From Calidifontibacillus oryziterrae (GTDB taxonomy: Bacteria; Bacillota; Bacilli; Bacillales; Bacillaceae_J): DNA of 64,000 bases. Position 1 is the stretch's first letter. Each line of letters starts with the position of its first letter. The notes below the pieces were generated by a model. It made no database searches and was not told the origin of the DNA. It saw only the letters and a list, made by a program, of their open reading frames with translations. The position numbers were made by a program, and so were the translations under genes. The DNA is taken from assembly GCF_000331575.1 (NCBI RefSeq), contig NZ_KB223527.1:469842-533841 (forward strand). Direction: 5' to 3'. This document shows positions 41,846-49,876 of the stretch, piece after piece.

Positions 41846-44374
41846 ATGTCTGAAAAATATAGAACAAGACAGGAAAAACGTAATATTAAATCAAATAATA
41901 AGTCTAATAAAAAGATGGGTGCCCGCAAATTCCTACAGCGCCTATTTACGATTTTAATCATTTTAAGTTTAGTAGGTGTTATTGCTATTACTCTTGGCGC
42001 AATGGCTTTCATAAAGGATGCTCCAAAAATTGATGCAGCTTCGCTAGAAGTTCCTCAGTCTACTAAAGTCTACGACCGAGATAAAAATTTAATTGCAGAG
42101 CTCGGAGATGAAAAACGGACGACGATTACTTATCAAGAAATCCCGAAGATTCTTGAAGATGCTGTGCTAGCAACTGAAGATGTTCGTTTTTACGAACATA
42201 TCGGGATTGACTTTAAGCGGATCGCCGGCGCTGTTATTGCGAATATTACAGACGGCTTCGGTTCTCAAGGTGCAAGTACGATTACCCAGCAAGTTGTAAA
42301 AAATGCGTTCCTATCACCGGAAAAAACTTGGAAACGAAAAATACAAGAGCAATATTTGGCTATACAATTAGATAGCAAATATTCAAAACAACAAATTTTA
42401 ACGATGTATTTAAACAGGATTAACTATGGAAATCGAGCGTATGGAGCAGCCAAAGCTGCTGAAATATATTTTGGTAAAGAGCTAAAGGATTTAGAGCTCC
42501 ACGAAGCAGCACTATTAGCTGGTCTCCCGCAACGACCAAATGGCTATGACCCATACAAATACCCTGAAGAAGCCGAGAAAAGACGAAATTTAGTTCTATC
42601 GTATATGGAAATGCACGGTAAAATCACTTCGGAACAGGCTGATGAAGCTAAAGCAATTCCTGTTACTAGTTATATCGTTGAAAAAAAAGAAAGCTCTAAC
42701 CCACACGATGCCTTCATTGACCAAGTATTAGAGGAGATTGAACAAATCGAAGATATTGATATTCAATCTAGTGGTGTGAGTATTTACACGACATTAGACG
42801 CTAAAACACAATCATTTGTAGAAAAAGTTTTGAATACGGATGACTACATCACCTACCCAGATGAACGGTTTCAAGCTGGAATTGTAGTTCTTGATACGAA
42901 GACAGGTGAAGTGTTAGCAATAGGTGGAGGTCGTAACCAGAGTACATCGTATTTCGCTACAGATATTAAACGTCAGCCTGGATCGACAGCAAAGCCAATC
43001 TTTGATTACGGTCCGGCAATCGAATATTTAAAATGGTCAACGTACCATCAAATTGTTGACGAGCCTCATTCTTATACAAATGGCCCAGCTGTTAACAATT
43101 GGGATGGTGGTTATAAAGGACAAATGTCGATTCGAGACGCACTTGCTGATTCAAGGAATATTCCTGCCTTGAAAACGTTTCAAGAAGTAGGACCGGCTAA
43201 ATCTCGTGCATTTGCAGCTAGTCTAGGCATTCAAGTTGAGGACAGAATTAATGAAGCATATAGTATTGGTGGCTTTAATGGGACTTCGCCACTCGATCAA
43301 GCTGGTGCATATAGCGCGTTTGGTAATAATGGTGTTTATACAAAACCACATACAATTTTAAAAATCGTCTTTCCTGATGGTCGAGAAATAAACATGAAGC
43401 CAGAATCGAAGGTCGTTATGAAGGAATATACTGCCTTTATGGTCACTGATATGTTAAAGTCTGTTATGCATTCAGGGACAGGTAGGTCAGCAAATGTATC
43501 CGGAGTCCACATTGCTGGTAAAACCGGAACAACTAACTATGAAAACGAAACACGACAAAAATACAACATTCCAAAGAGCGCAGTACCAGATAGTTGGTTT
43601 ACTGGTTATTCACCAGATTATACGATATCAGTGTGGACGGGCTACAATGAGCATAGCAAAGAAAATTATATTTCTAGTAAGAACCAAGGAATATCGAAGC
43701 AGCTTTTCAAAGTGATCATGACTGAAATATCTAAAGGTAAAAAACAGAGGGATTTTGTAATGCCAACAAGCGTAATTAAATCTCCAGTTGTGAAAGGAAG
43801 TAACCCACCAATGTTACCTAGTACTCTTACACCTGAGGATATGATTGTTTATGAGTACTTTGTAAAGGGGACTGAACCGACTGAGGTTTCTGATGAATAT
43901 GATACGTTACCACCGGTTGAAAATGCCGATATTCAATATTTTAGTGAGGCAAATTTGATTCAGCTATCTTGGAGCTACGACGAAAAGTTGCTTGAAAATG
44001 TATCCTTCGTCGTTAACCAAGCAATAAATAATGGTGAATTCACACCATATTGGACTGGAAAAGAACTAACCCTTGTAATTCCAGACCCTTATGTCAATTC
44101 AATTTACGGGTTTGAAATATATGCAATTGATGATGCGAATCCGGAATTAATAAGCGAACCTATTTTACTTGATGTTGAAACACTAACATTCGATGATTTT
44201 ATTCCTGATATTAATGATCCATTAGATCCATTTGATCCAAATGAACCCGAAAAACCAAGAAACCCTAGTGATCCAGCGCCACCAAATGATAATATTAGTA
44301 ATACTAAACCTGATGAAGGTGACTCTGACCAAGAGGAATTCGATCCAAGCTTCCTCGATGAGAATAGTAATTAA
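41846..44374 (+). CDS. ponA: Penicillin-binding protein 1A/1B (class A)
   Basis: An 842-residue bifunctional peptidoglycan synthase. A membrane anchor (about 30-55) is followed by a GT51 glycosyltransferase domain (EDVRFYEHIGIDFKRI, GASTITQQVVKN), then a transpeptidase with SxxK in GSTAKP, SxN in DSRN and KTG in AGKTGTTNY. A fibronectin-type-III-like segment and an acidic, Pro-rich tail (about 790-842) end the protein. The open frame starts at 41810 inside recU, but ATG 41846 has AGGCAGG 8 nt upstream and gives the expected MSEKYRTRQEKR start. Confidence 0.95.
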   Translation: MSEKYRTRQEKRNIKSNNKSNKKMGARKFLQRLFTILIILSLVGVIAITLGAMAFIKDAPKIDAASLEVPQSTKVYDRDKNLIAELGDEKRTTITYQEIPKILEDAVLATEDVRFYEHIGIDFKRIAGAVIANITDGFGSQGASTITQQVVKNAFLSPEKTWKRKIQEQYLAIQLDSKYSKQQILTMYLNRINYGNRAYGAAKAAEIYFGKELKDLELHEAALLAGLPQRPNGYDPYKYPEEAEKRRNLVLSYMEMHGKITSEQADEAKAIPVTSYIVEKKESSNPHDAFIDQVLEEIEQIEDIDIQSSGVSIYTTLDAKTQSFVEKVLNTDDYITYPDERFQAGIVVLDTKTGEVLAIGGGRNQSTSYFATDIKRQPGSTAKPIFDYGPAIEYLKWSTYHQIVDEPHSYTNGPAVNNWDGGYKGQMSIRDALADSRNIPALKTFQEVGPAKSRAFAASLGIQVEDRINEAYSIGGFNGTSPLDQAGAYSAFGNNGVYTKPHTILKIVFPDGREINMKPESKVVMKEYTAFMVTDMLKSVMHSGTGRSANVSGVHIAGKTGTTNYENETRQKYNIPKSAVPDSWFTGYSPDYTISVWTGYNEHSKENYISSKNQGISKQLFKVIMTEISKGKKQRDFVMPTSVIKSPVVKGSNPPMLPSTLTPEDMIVYEYFVKGTEPTEVSDEYDTLPPVENADIQYFSEANLIQLSWSYDEKLLENVSFVVNQAINNGEFTPYWTGKELTLVIPDPYVNSIYGFEIYAIDDANPELISEPILLDVETLTFDDFIPDINDPLDPFDPNEPEKPRNPSDPAPPNDNISNTKPDEGDSDQEEFDPSFLDENSN

Positions 44375-44379
44375 TCAAA

Positions 44380-44415
44380 AATCCCGCTAGCTACAATGAG
44401 CTTAGCGGGTTTTCT
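44380..44415. terminator. Bidirectional terminator between ponA and ypoC
   Basis: CCCGCTA and TAGCGGG with an imperfect inner stem; AAAAA on the left and TTTT on the right serve both strands. Confidence 0.8.
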
Positions 44416-44788
44416 CATCTCGAAATTGCATTAATACCATTTCTTTTTCAAATTGCTTTCGAAACTCTTCAAAAAGGGATGATAATTGAATGTATGAATG
44501 ATAATGGGACGGTGAATCGAAGATAAAGGTCAACCTTTCCTTTACATTAATCGGCTTAATTGCAAGACTGTCAATGTTATCCTGCCAGCTTTCTGCTGCC
44601 AAATCAAAGAATCCATTCATTATATAAACTGCTTTAACGAAATTTTCCACATGTTTTAATATTGGTATTGTTACTGCCTGTTTATCTCTTTTCCTAAACA
44701 AATCGGCAATTCTATCTTTTTCCTCAAACCACAAATTGAAAATCGCTATTAAATCTTCAACCTTATTTCCGGATACATCACTGGACAT
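44402..44788 (-). CDS. ypoC: YpoC-like protein
   Basis: A 128-residue, mostly helical protein of unknown function, identified by position directly after nth and by its size. WFEEKDRIADLFRKRDK and HVENFVKAVYIMNGFFD are visible helices. It starts 6 bp after the nth stop, in the same operon. Confidence 0.8.
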   Translation of the reverse strand: MSSDVSGNKVEDLIAIFNLWFEEKDRIADLFRKRDKQAVTIPILKHVENFVKAVYIMNGFFDLAAESWQDNIDSLAIKPINVKERLTFIFDSPSHYHSYIQLSSLFEEFRKQFEKEMVLMQFRDEKTR

Positions 44789-44794
44789 AAGTCT

Positions 44795-45439
44795 TCACCT
44801 CTTCATTCTTTTTTTCCCTTCACGGCATACATCCAACAATGGGCAAATCTCGCACTGTGGATTTTGCGCCTTGCAATGGTAGCGCCCAAAGAATATTAAG
44901 AGATGGTGTGTTTCTCCCCATTGTGCTTGAGGTATCTTTTTCATTAACGTATTTTCAACTTCAAGAACTGAATCCTTCCATCTACAAATACCAAGTCTTT
45001 TGGATACTCTTTCAACATGGGTGTCAACGGCAATTGCAGGTTTGCCAAATGCTACAGAAACTACAACATTGGCCGTTTTTCTACCCACTCCCGGTAGCTT
45101 CATTAGTTCATCACGATCCTGAGGTACCTCGCCATTATAGTTTTCTAGTAACAACTGACATAGATTGCGAATATTTTTTGCTTTATTTCGAAATAAACCA
45201 ATCGAACGGATATCTTGCTGTAGCTCTTCAAGAGATACCGCTAAATAATCCTCCGGTTTTTTATACTTTTCAAATAACGATTTTGTCACTTTATTTACAA
45301 GTGCATCTGTACATTGTGCAGATAATGCGACAGCAATAACAAGTTCAAATGGATTTGCATGGTTAAGTTCACAATGTGCATTTGGAAACATTTCCCCCAT
45401 TGTATGTAAAACATGGTTTAGTTGACGTTTCGTTAGCAT
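44795..45439 (-). CDS. nth: Endonuclease III
   Basis: A 214-residue DNA glycosylase/AP lyase for oxidised pyrimidines. The helix-hairpin-helix LPGVGRKTANVVV carries the catalytic Lys, and AVDTHVERVSKRLG carries the Asp. The C-terminal [4Fe-4S] loop C-x6-C-x2-C-x5-C is complete (CKAQNPQCEICPLLDVC). Follows dnaD in the order of B. subtilis, here separated from it by a repeat element. Confidence 0.96.
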   Translation of the reverse strand: MLTKRQLNHVLHTMGEMFPNAHCELNHANPFELVIAVALSAQCTDALVNKVTKSLFEKYKKPEDYLAVSLEELQQDIRSIGLFRNKAKNIRNLCQLLLENYNGEVPQDRDELMKLPGVGRKTANVVVSVAFGKPAIAVDTHVERVSKRLGICRWKDSVLEVENTLMKKIPQAQWGETHHLLIFFGRYHCKAQNPQCEICPLLDVCREGKKRMKR

Positions 45440-45508
45440 TTTCCTTACCCCCTAACAAGATAAAAGGTACTGTTGGTAAGTCTCACCTTTTCTATACAAA
45501 AGGACAAT

Positions 45509-45709
45509 AGCGCAAGCGCCCTGATTAGCGATGTATAAACTAAGAGCGCATCGACTGAGATAAAGGAAACACGACGAGGGACTTAGTCGATGTTGACTTA
45601 TCGCAAAAGAGATAAGCGAAGTTAACTAGTCGCTGGACGCTTGCGCTGGATGATTACTCTCTGCGCTATAGTATTGATCCACAGGATCAAATTTTATAAT
45701 TTCCTAAAC
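45509..45709 (+). repeat. Dispersed structured intergenic repeat, copy B
   Basis: Full-length relative of 16470-16670. Its ends pair as AGCGCAAGCG (45509-45518) with CGCTTGCGCT; inner pairs include TCGACT with AGTCGA and AGCGA with TCGCT. The distal tail holds GATCC-ACA-GGATC. It is inserted between dnaD and nth, which are normally adjacent, and lies on the strand opposite to them. No conserved open frame. Confidence 0.87.
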
Positions 45710-45712
45710 AAT

Positions 45713-45741
45713 GAAAAAGCGAGCAAAAGATCTCTCGCTTC
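45713..45741 (-). terminator. Terminator of the dnaD transcript
   Basis: AAGCGAG and CTCGCTT with a 10-nt loop; TTTTT follows on the minus strand. It abuts the repeat tail. Confidence 0.8.
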
Positions 45742-45750
45742 TATACTATA

Positions 45751-46449
45751 TTATGAATCTAACCAATTGTAAAATGGAACAGCAGTAGTAGTCTGTTGTG
45801 CTTGTGTTTGCTGTTTTGAGCGCTGATGATTTCTAAATTTAATACCTTGTTCACGAGCTTGCTCTATAGTTTTAATCCCTTTCTTTTTCCACTCAAGTAA
45901 AATCCGATCAATATAACGAAAATTTAATTTCCCGCTTAAAACCGCTTCACGTAATGCCGCTTTAATGATAAGCGGATCATGTTCATCGTGGTCTAGCCAC
46001 ATTGTAATATTTTCACATTCTATTGGTGACAAAGGTCGACCGAACTCTTGCTCAAATATCGTAAATAGGTTTAATTCTTCTTGTTCCTTCTCAAGCCTCT
46101 TTTGCTTTGAATTCGACTCCAATAAAAAAAAGACGAGTTTTTCCCATAGAGGACGCAATGAATAACTTTCAGCAAATATTTCATTTTCGTGATTTTCTTC
46201 TATTTGTAGAAAACCACGCTGAATTAAAAACTTTAGTAATTCCATACAGCGCATTTCAGTAGTTGTCATTTTTTCTGAAAGCTCTTTAGGTGTCGGGAAT
46301 GAATTACCACTTTCTAGCGAAGAATAGACATGTAATAATAGCATAAATTGTTCTTCATCTAAGCCTAATTTTTTATAATAGTTTAAAAGGAGCATCGGAA
46401 TTGCAATACTACCCTCTGATAGCCAATCTATTAATTTTTCGTTTTCCAT
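45751..46449 (-). CDS. dnaD: Primosomal replication protein DnaD
   Basis: A 232-residue replication-initiation and restart protein with an N-terminal winged-helix DDBH1 domain (FPTPKELSEKMTTTEMRCM) and a C-terminal DDBH2 domain with the LNFRYIDRILLEWKKKGI (YxxxIxxxW-like) DNA-binding motif. A Gln/Thr-rich tail ends with NWLDS. Located between asnS and nth as expected. Confidence 0.95.
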   Translation of the reverse strand: MENEKLIDWLSEGSIAIPMLLLNYYKKLGLDEEQFMLLLHVYSSLESGNSFPTPKELSEKMTTTEMRCMELLKFLIQRGFLQIEENHENEIFAESYSLRPLWEKLVFFLLESNSKQKRLEKEQEELNLFTIFEQEFGRPLSPIECENITMWLDHDEHDPLIIKAALREAVLSGKLNFRYIDRILLEWKKKGIKTIEQAREQGIKFRNHQRSKQQTQAQQTTTAVPFYNWLDS

Positions 46450-46522
46450 GTGATAAACACCTCAATATCTATTATAGCATGTCCAAAACATTTATTGTTT
46501 TTTGTTATCACATTATAAATGG

Positions 46523-46545
46523 AAAAACCCCGCTTTTAGCGAGGA
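46523..46545 (-). terminator. Terminator after asnS
   Basis: CCTCGCT and AGCGGGG (one G-U pair) with loop AAA, followed by TTTTT on the minus strand. Confidence 0.85.
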
Positions 46546-46562
46546 TTCATATGTCTGTAATA

Positions 46563-47855
46563 TTATGGATAGAGACGATTTAACAACCGCGGGAATGGTA
46601 TTGTTTCTCTAACGTGCTCTGCACCTGTTATCCAAGCAACCGTACGCTCAAGACCTAATCCAAAGCCAGAATGTGGAACAGATCCATATTTCCGTAAATC
46701 AAGGTACCATTCATATGACCCACCAGTTAAATTATGCTCGTCATAGCGTTGCTTCATAAGGTCTAAGTCATCGATACGTTGGGACCCGCCAATAATTTCA
46801 CCATAGCCCTCTGGTGCAATTAAATCAGCACATAAAACGACTTCTGAACGGTTTGGATCAGGCTTCATATAAAAAGCTTTAATCTTTGCAGGATAATGAG
46901 TAATAAAAACTGGTTTTTCATATTCTTCGGCAATCGCTGCTTCATGTGGGGCACCAAAGTCTTCACCCCATTCAATATCATCAAAACCTTTTTTCTTTAA
47001 TAGCTTAATCGCTTCATCATACGTAATCCGAGGAAAAGGAGGTTTTATGATTTCCAGCCTAGAAATATCACGTCCAAGTGTAGATAGCTCCAGCTTACAA
47101 TTTGTTAATACTGCTTGAACAATATAGCTTACATATTGCTCTTGAATTTCAAGATTCTCGATATGTTCAACAAAAGCCATCTCTGGTTCAATCATCCAAA
47201 ACTCAATTAAATGGCGCTTCGTTTTTGATTTTTCCGCACGGAAGGTTGGACCAAACGAAAACACTTTTCCTAACGCCATTGCAGCTGCTTCCATATATAG
47301 TTGACCACTTTGTGAAAGGTAGGCGTCCTCGTCAAAGTACTTTGTATGGAATAATTCACTCCCGCCCTCGGCTGAAGTCCCTGTCAAAATTGGCGGATCA
47401 ATTTTAACAAAGCCGTTGTTATTAAAAAACTCATACGTAGCACGAATAATTTCATTTCTCACCTTCATGATTGCATGCTGCCGTTTCGAACGTAACCAAA
47501 GATGTCGATGGTCCATCAAAAATTCAACACCATGCTCTTTTGGTGTAATTGGATAATCAACAGATTCGTTAATGACCTCAATATTTGTTATAGAAAGCTC
47601 ATAGCCAAAAGGTGATCGTTCATCTTCCCGTACTGTTCCTGTTACCCACAGCGACGATTCCTGAGTAAGCGATTTAGCTTTAGCAAAGATATCCTCACTT
47701 ACCTCGGCTTTAACGACGACTCCTTGAATAAATCCAGTACCATCTCTAAGCTGTAAAAAGGCAATTTTGCCACTAGAACGCTTATTAGCAAGCCATGTTC
47801 CGATCGTAACATTTTGCCCTACATATTTACTTACCTGAGAAATTGTTGTTTTCAC
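46563..47855 (-). CDS. asnS: Asparagine-tRNA ligase
   Basis: A 430-residue class IIb synthetase. An N-terminal OB-fold anticodon-binding domain (about 1-110, [20 protein letters not shown]) is followed by the catalytic core with motif 2 [21 protein letters not shown] and motif 3 [15 protein letters not shown]. It is shorter than E. coli AsnS, as in other Bacilli. No T-box was seen upstream; aspB precedes it by 41 bp. Confidence 0.96.
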   Translation of the reverse strand: MKTTISQVSKYVGQNVTIGTWLANKRSSGKIAFLQLRDGTGFIQGVVVKAEVSEDIFAKAKSLTQESSLWVTGTVREDERSPFGYELSITNIEVINESVDYPITPKEHGVEFLMDHRHLWLRSKRQHAIMKVRNEIIRATYEFFNNNGFVKIDPPILTGTSAEGGSELFHTKYFDEDAYLSQSGQLYMEAAAMALGKVFSFGPTFRAEKSKTKRHLIEFWMIEPEMAFVEHIENLEIQEQYVSYIVQAVLTNCKLELSTLGRDISRLEIIKPPFPRITYDEAIKLLKKKGFDDIEWGEDFGAPHEAAIAEEYEKPVFITHYPAKIKAFYMKPDPNRSEVVLCADLIAPEGYGEIIGGSQRIDDLDLMKQRYDEHNLTGGSYEWYLDLRKYGSVPHSGFGLGLERTVAWITGAEHVRETIPFPRLLNRLYP

Positions 47856-47896
47856 TAGTTGTTCCTCCTACTACGGCCAAAGTTCCTTGCACTATT

Positions 47897-49081
47897 TTAC
47901 TTTATTTTATTATTCATAAACCTTTTTATTCTTGCTACTGCACTTTCAAGTAATTGTAACGATGTAGCATAGGATAAACGTACATTTTCTGGTGCCCCAA
48001 ATCCAGATCCTGGAACTAGTGCCACCTTTTCTTCTTCTAATAAGGCTTTTACCCATGCATCAACATCTTTAAAACCAGTCATTTCCGCTGCCTTTTGGGC
48101 ATTAGGGAATAAGTAAAATGCACCTTGTGGTTTAATACAAGTAAATCCTGGGATTTCAATTAATTGATCATAAATTTTATTTAATCGCTCTTCAAACGCT
48201 TTTTTCATCTCGGAAACAGGTTGTTGTGAGCCGTTATAGGCTGCAATTGCTCCATATTGTGCAGTTGAAGTCGGGTTTGAAGTACTATGACTTGCTAAAT
48301 TGGTCATTGCCTTAATAATTGTACTACTTCCAGCTGCATAACCAATACGCCAGCCAGTCATAGAATGCGATTTAGAAACGCCATTAATAATAATTGTTTG
48401 CTCTTTTAGCTGTGGTGATAATTGGGCAATTGATATATGCTCATTGTCCCCATAAACTAACTTTTCATAAATTTCATCGGAAACAATCAATATTTTATGC
48501 TCAAGACAAACCTCACCTATCGCTCTCAACTCCTCAGCAGTATAAATCATCCCGGTCGGATTACTAGGAGAATTAATAATAACTGCTTTTGTTTTTGGAG
48601 TAATCGCTGCTTTTAACTGTTCAGGTGTAATTTTGAAACTATTTTCTTCTTTTCCTTCAACAAATACAGGAGTACCTTCTGCAAGCTTTACTTGCTCGGG
48701 ATAGCTAACCCAAAATGGTGTCGGAATAATAACTTCATCACCTGGATCAACAATGACTTGAAAGAGCGTATATAAAGCATGCTTTGCACCAGTGCATACA
48801 ATGATCTCACTTTGCTCATACGTAAGCTCTTGATCCCTCTTAAATTTTTCAATAATAGCTGCCTTTAATTCAACTAAACCGCCAGACGGTGTATATTTCG
48901 TATGCCCTTCATTCATAGATTTTGATGCCGCATCGATAATATGCTGTGGGGTGTTAAAGTCTGGTTCTCCAGCCCCTAGTCCAATTACGTCATGTCCTTC
49001 AGCTTTTAATGCTTTTGCTTTTGCTGTAATTTCTAGTGTTGCTGATGGTGTTAACGATGCTACACGATTTGCTAATTTCAT
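47897..49081 (-). CDS. aspB: Aspartate aminotransferase
   Basis: A 394-residue class I pyridoxal-phosphate aminotransferase of the Bacillus AspB type (subgroup Ib). The PLP lysine lies in NGVSKSHSMTGWRIGY, with the SPSNPTG and SDEIYEKLVY motifs before it. It interconverts oxaloacetate and aspartate, the precursor for the neighbouring asnS, panD and dapB pathways. Follows ypmB by 14 bp. Confidence 0.95.
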   Translation of the reverse strand: MKLANRVASLTPSATLEITAKAKALKAEGHDVIGLGAGEPDFNTPQHIIDAASKSMNEGHTKYTPSGGLVELKAAIIEKFKRDQELTYEQSEIIVCTGAKHALYTLFQVIVDPGDEVIIPTPFWVSYPEQVKLAEGTPVFVEGKEENSFKITPEQLKAAITPKTKAVIINSPSNPTGMIYTAEELRAIGEVCLEHKILIVSDEIYEKLVYGDNEHISIAQLSPQLKEQTIIINGVSKSHSMTGWRIGYAAGSSTIIKAMTNLASHSTSNPTSTAQYGAIAAYNGSQQPVSEMKKAFEERLNKIYDQLIEIPGFTCIKPQGAFYLFPNAQKAAEMTGFKDVDAWVKALLEEEKVALVPGSGFGAPENVRLSYATSLQLLESAVARIKRFMNNKIK

Positions 49082-49095
49082 TCTTCCATTTCCTC

Positions 49096-49614
49096 CTAAA
49101 AACGGTCTTTTTTCAAACTGTACCTTTTTACAAAAGATCCGTCAATAAATTTTATAAAATAATATGTATAACGGTTTTGTTGATCAATATACGTAACTTC
49201 CCAAAGCGGAATTATCTCGGTTTTTTCAGTACGATTGTCCTTCATAACCTCAGCACCGAGTCTAATGTCAATAATTTCCAAAGGATTTTGACTCTCCATA
49301 ACGTGGCTTCTTACTTTTTCTTTTTTCCATCCTTGATTCACCAGTCTTGTTAACAGTTCCCCATCTTCACTAGCTGGCACCCATACGATCAAATCCTCAT
49401 TATATTTTGACCGACCGTAAACAATATAATATGCTGAACTTCCATGATAGTATTCGACATCTGTGGCCTGTATTAAATTCGTGTGTTTCTTGGCATAAGA
49501 AATTGCATCTTGCTCTTCTTTTTTTAGCCCCCCGATACTTTCCATATAAATATATGATGCTTGCCATATAACAAAAATCAACAATAAGGAAATAAAAAAT
49601 AGCCATTTTTTCAT
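49096..49614 (-). CDS. ypmB: YpmB, DUF5590 family membrane-anchored protein
   Basis: A 172-residue protein with an N-terminal signal anchor (residues 5-22) and a PepSY-like alpha-beta domain outside the membrane (EQDAISYAKKHTNL, RYTYYFIKFIDGSFVKRYSL). Function unknown; position between aspB and dinG is conserved. AGAGGA precedes the ATG, which overlaps the stop of a 24-codon frame upstream. Confidence 0.88.
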   Translation of the reverse strand: MKKWLFFISLLLIFVIWQASYIYMESIGGLKKEEQDAISYAKKHTNLIQATDVEYYHGSSAYYIVYGRSKYNEDLIVWVPASEDGELLTRLVNQGWKKEKVRSHVMESQNPLEIIDIRLGAEVMKDNRTEKTEIIPLWEVTYIDQQNRYTYYFIKFIDGSFVKRYSLKKDRF

Positions 49615-49685
49615 AATAATCCTCTATGTCGGGAAAATAGTGAAAATTGCTGTATTTGAATTGATATTCTCAAATGCCAAGCCAT
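49611..49685 (-). CDS. Possible 24-residue leader ORF of ypmB
   Basis: ATG 49685 has a strong GGGGAGG 5 nt upstream, and the TGA overlaps the ypmB ATG (ATGA). The predicted peptide is MAWHLRISIQIQQFSLF plus RHRGLL. It occupies the place where ypmA is found in B. subtilis but does not resemble it. It may serve only for translational coupling. Confidence 0.4.
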   Translation of the reverse strand: MAWHLRISIQIQQFSLFSRHRGLL

Positions 49686-49876
49686 ATTATCCTCCCCTAT
49701 AAGCAAATTTTGTAACACATATGTTTTTTTCCGTTGTCTATAATAACAGTAATGTTACAAATCACTTCAACTTCATCTTTTCCATTATAACAAATAGTGT
49801 TATAAAAGCTTTAACTAAAATAACTCCTTCCCACACTTTTATGAGGCTGTCATGGCGACAATCTCTTTTTTTTATA

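Noticed and set aside
44839-45339. A 166-codon plus-strand frame opposite nth
   Set aside because: Shadow of the well-defined nth gene; no supporting start site or family.
49690-49870. Possible minus-strand remnant reading KDEVEVICNITVIID
   Set aside because: It looks somewhat protein-like but has no start codon and is bounded by stops; too weak to call a pseudogene.
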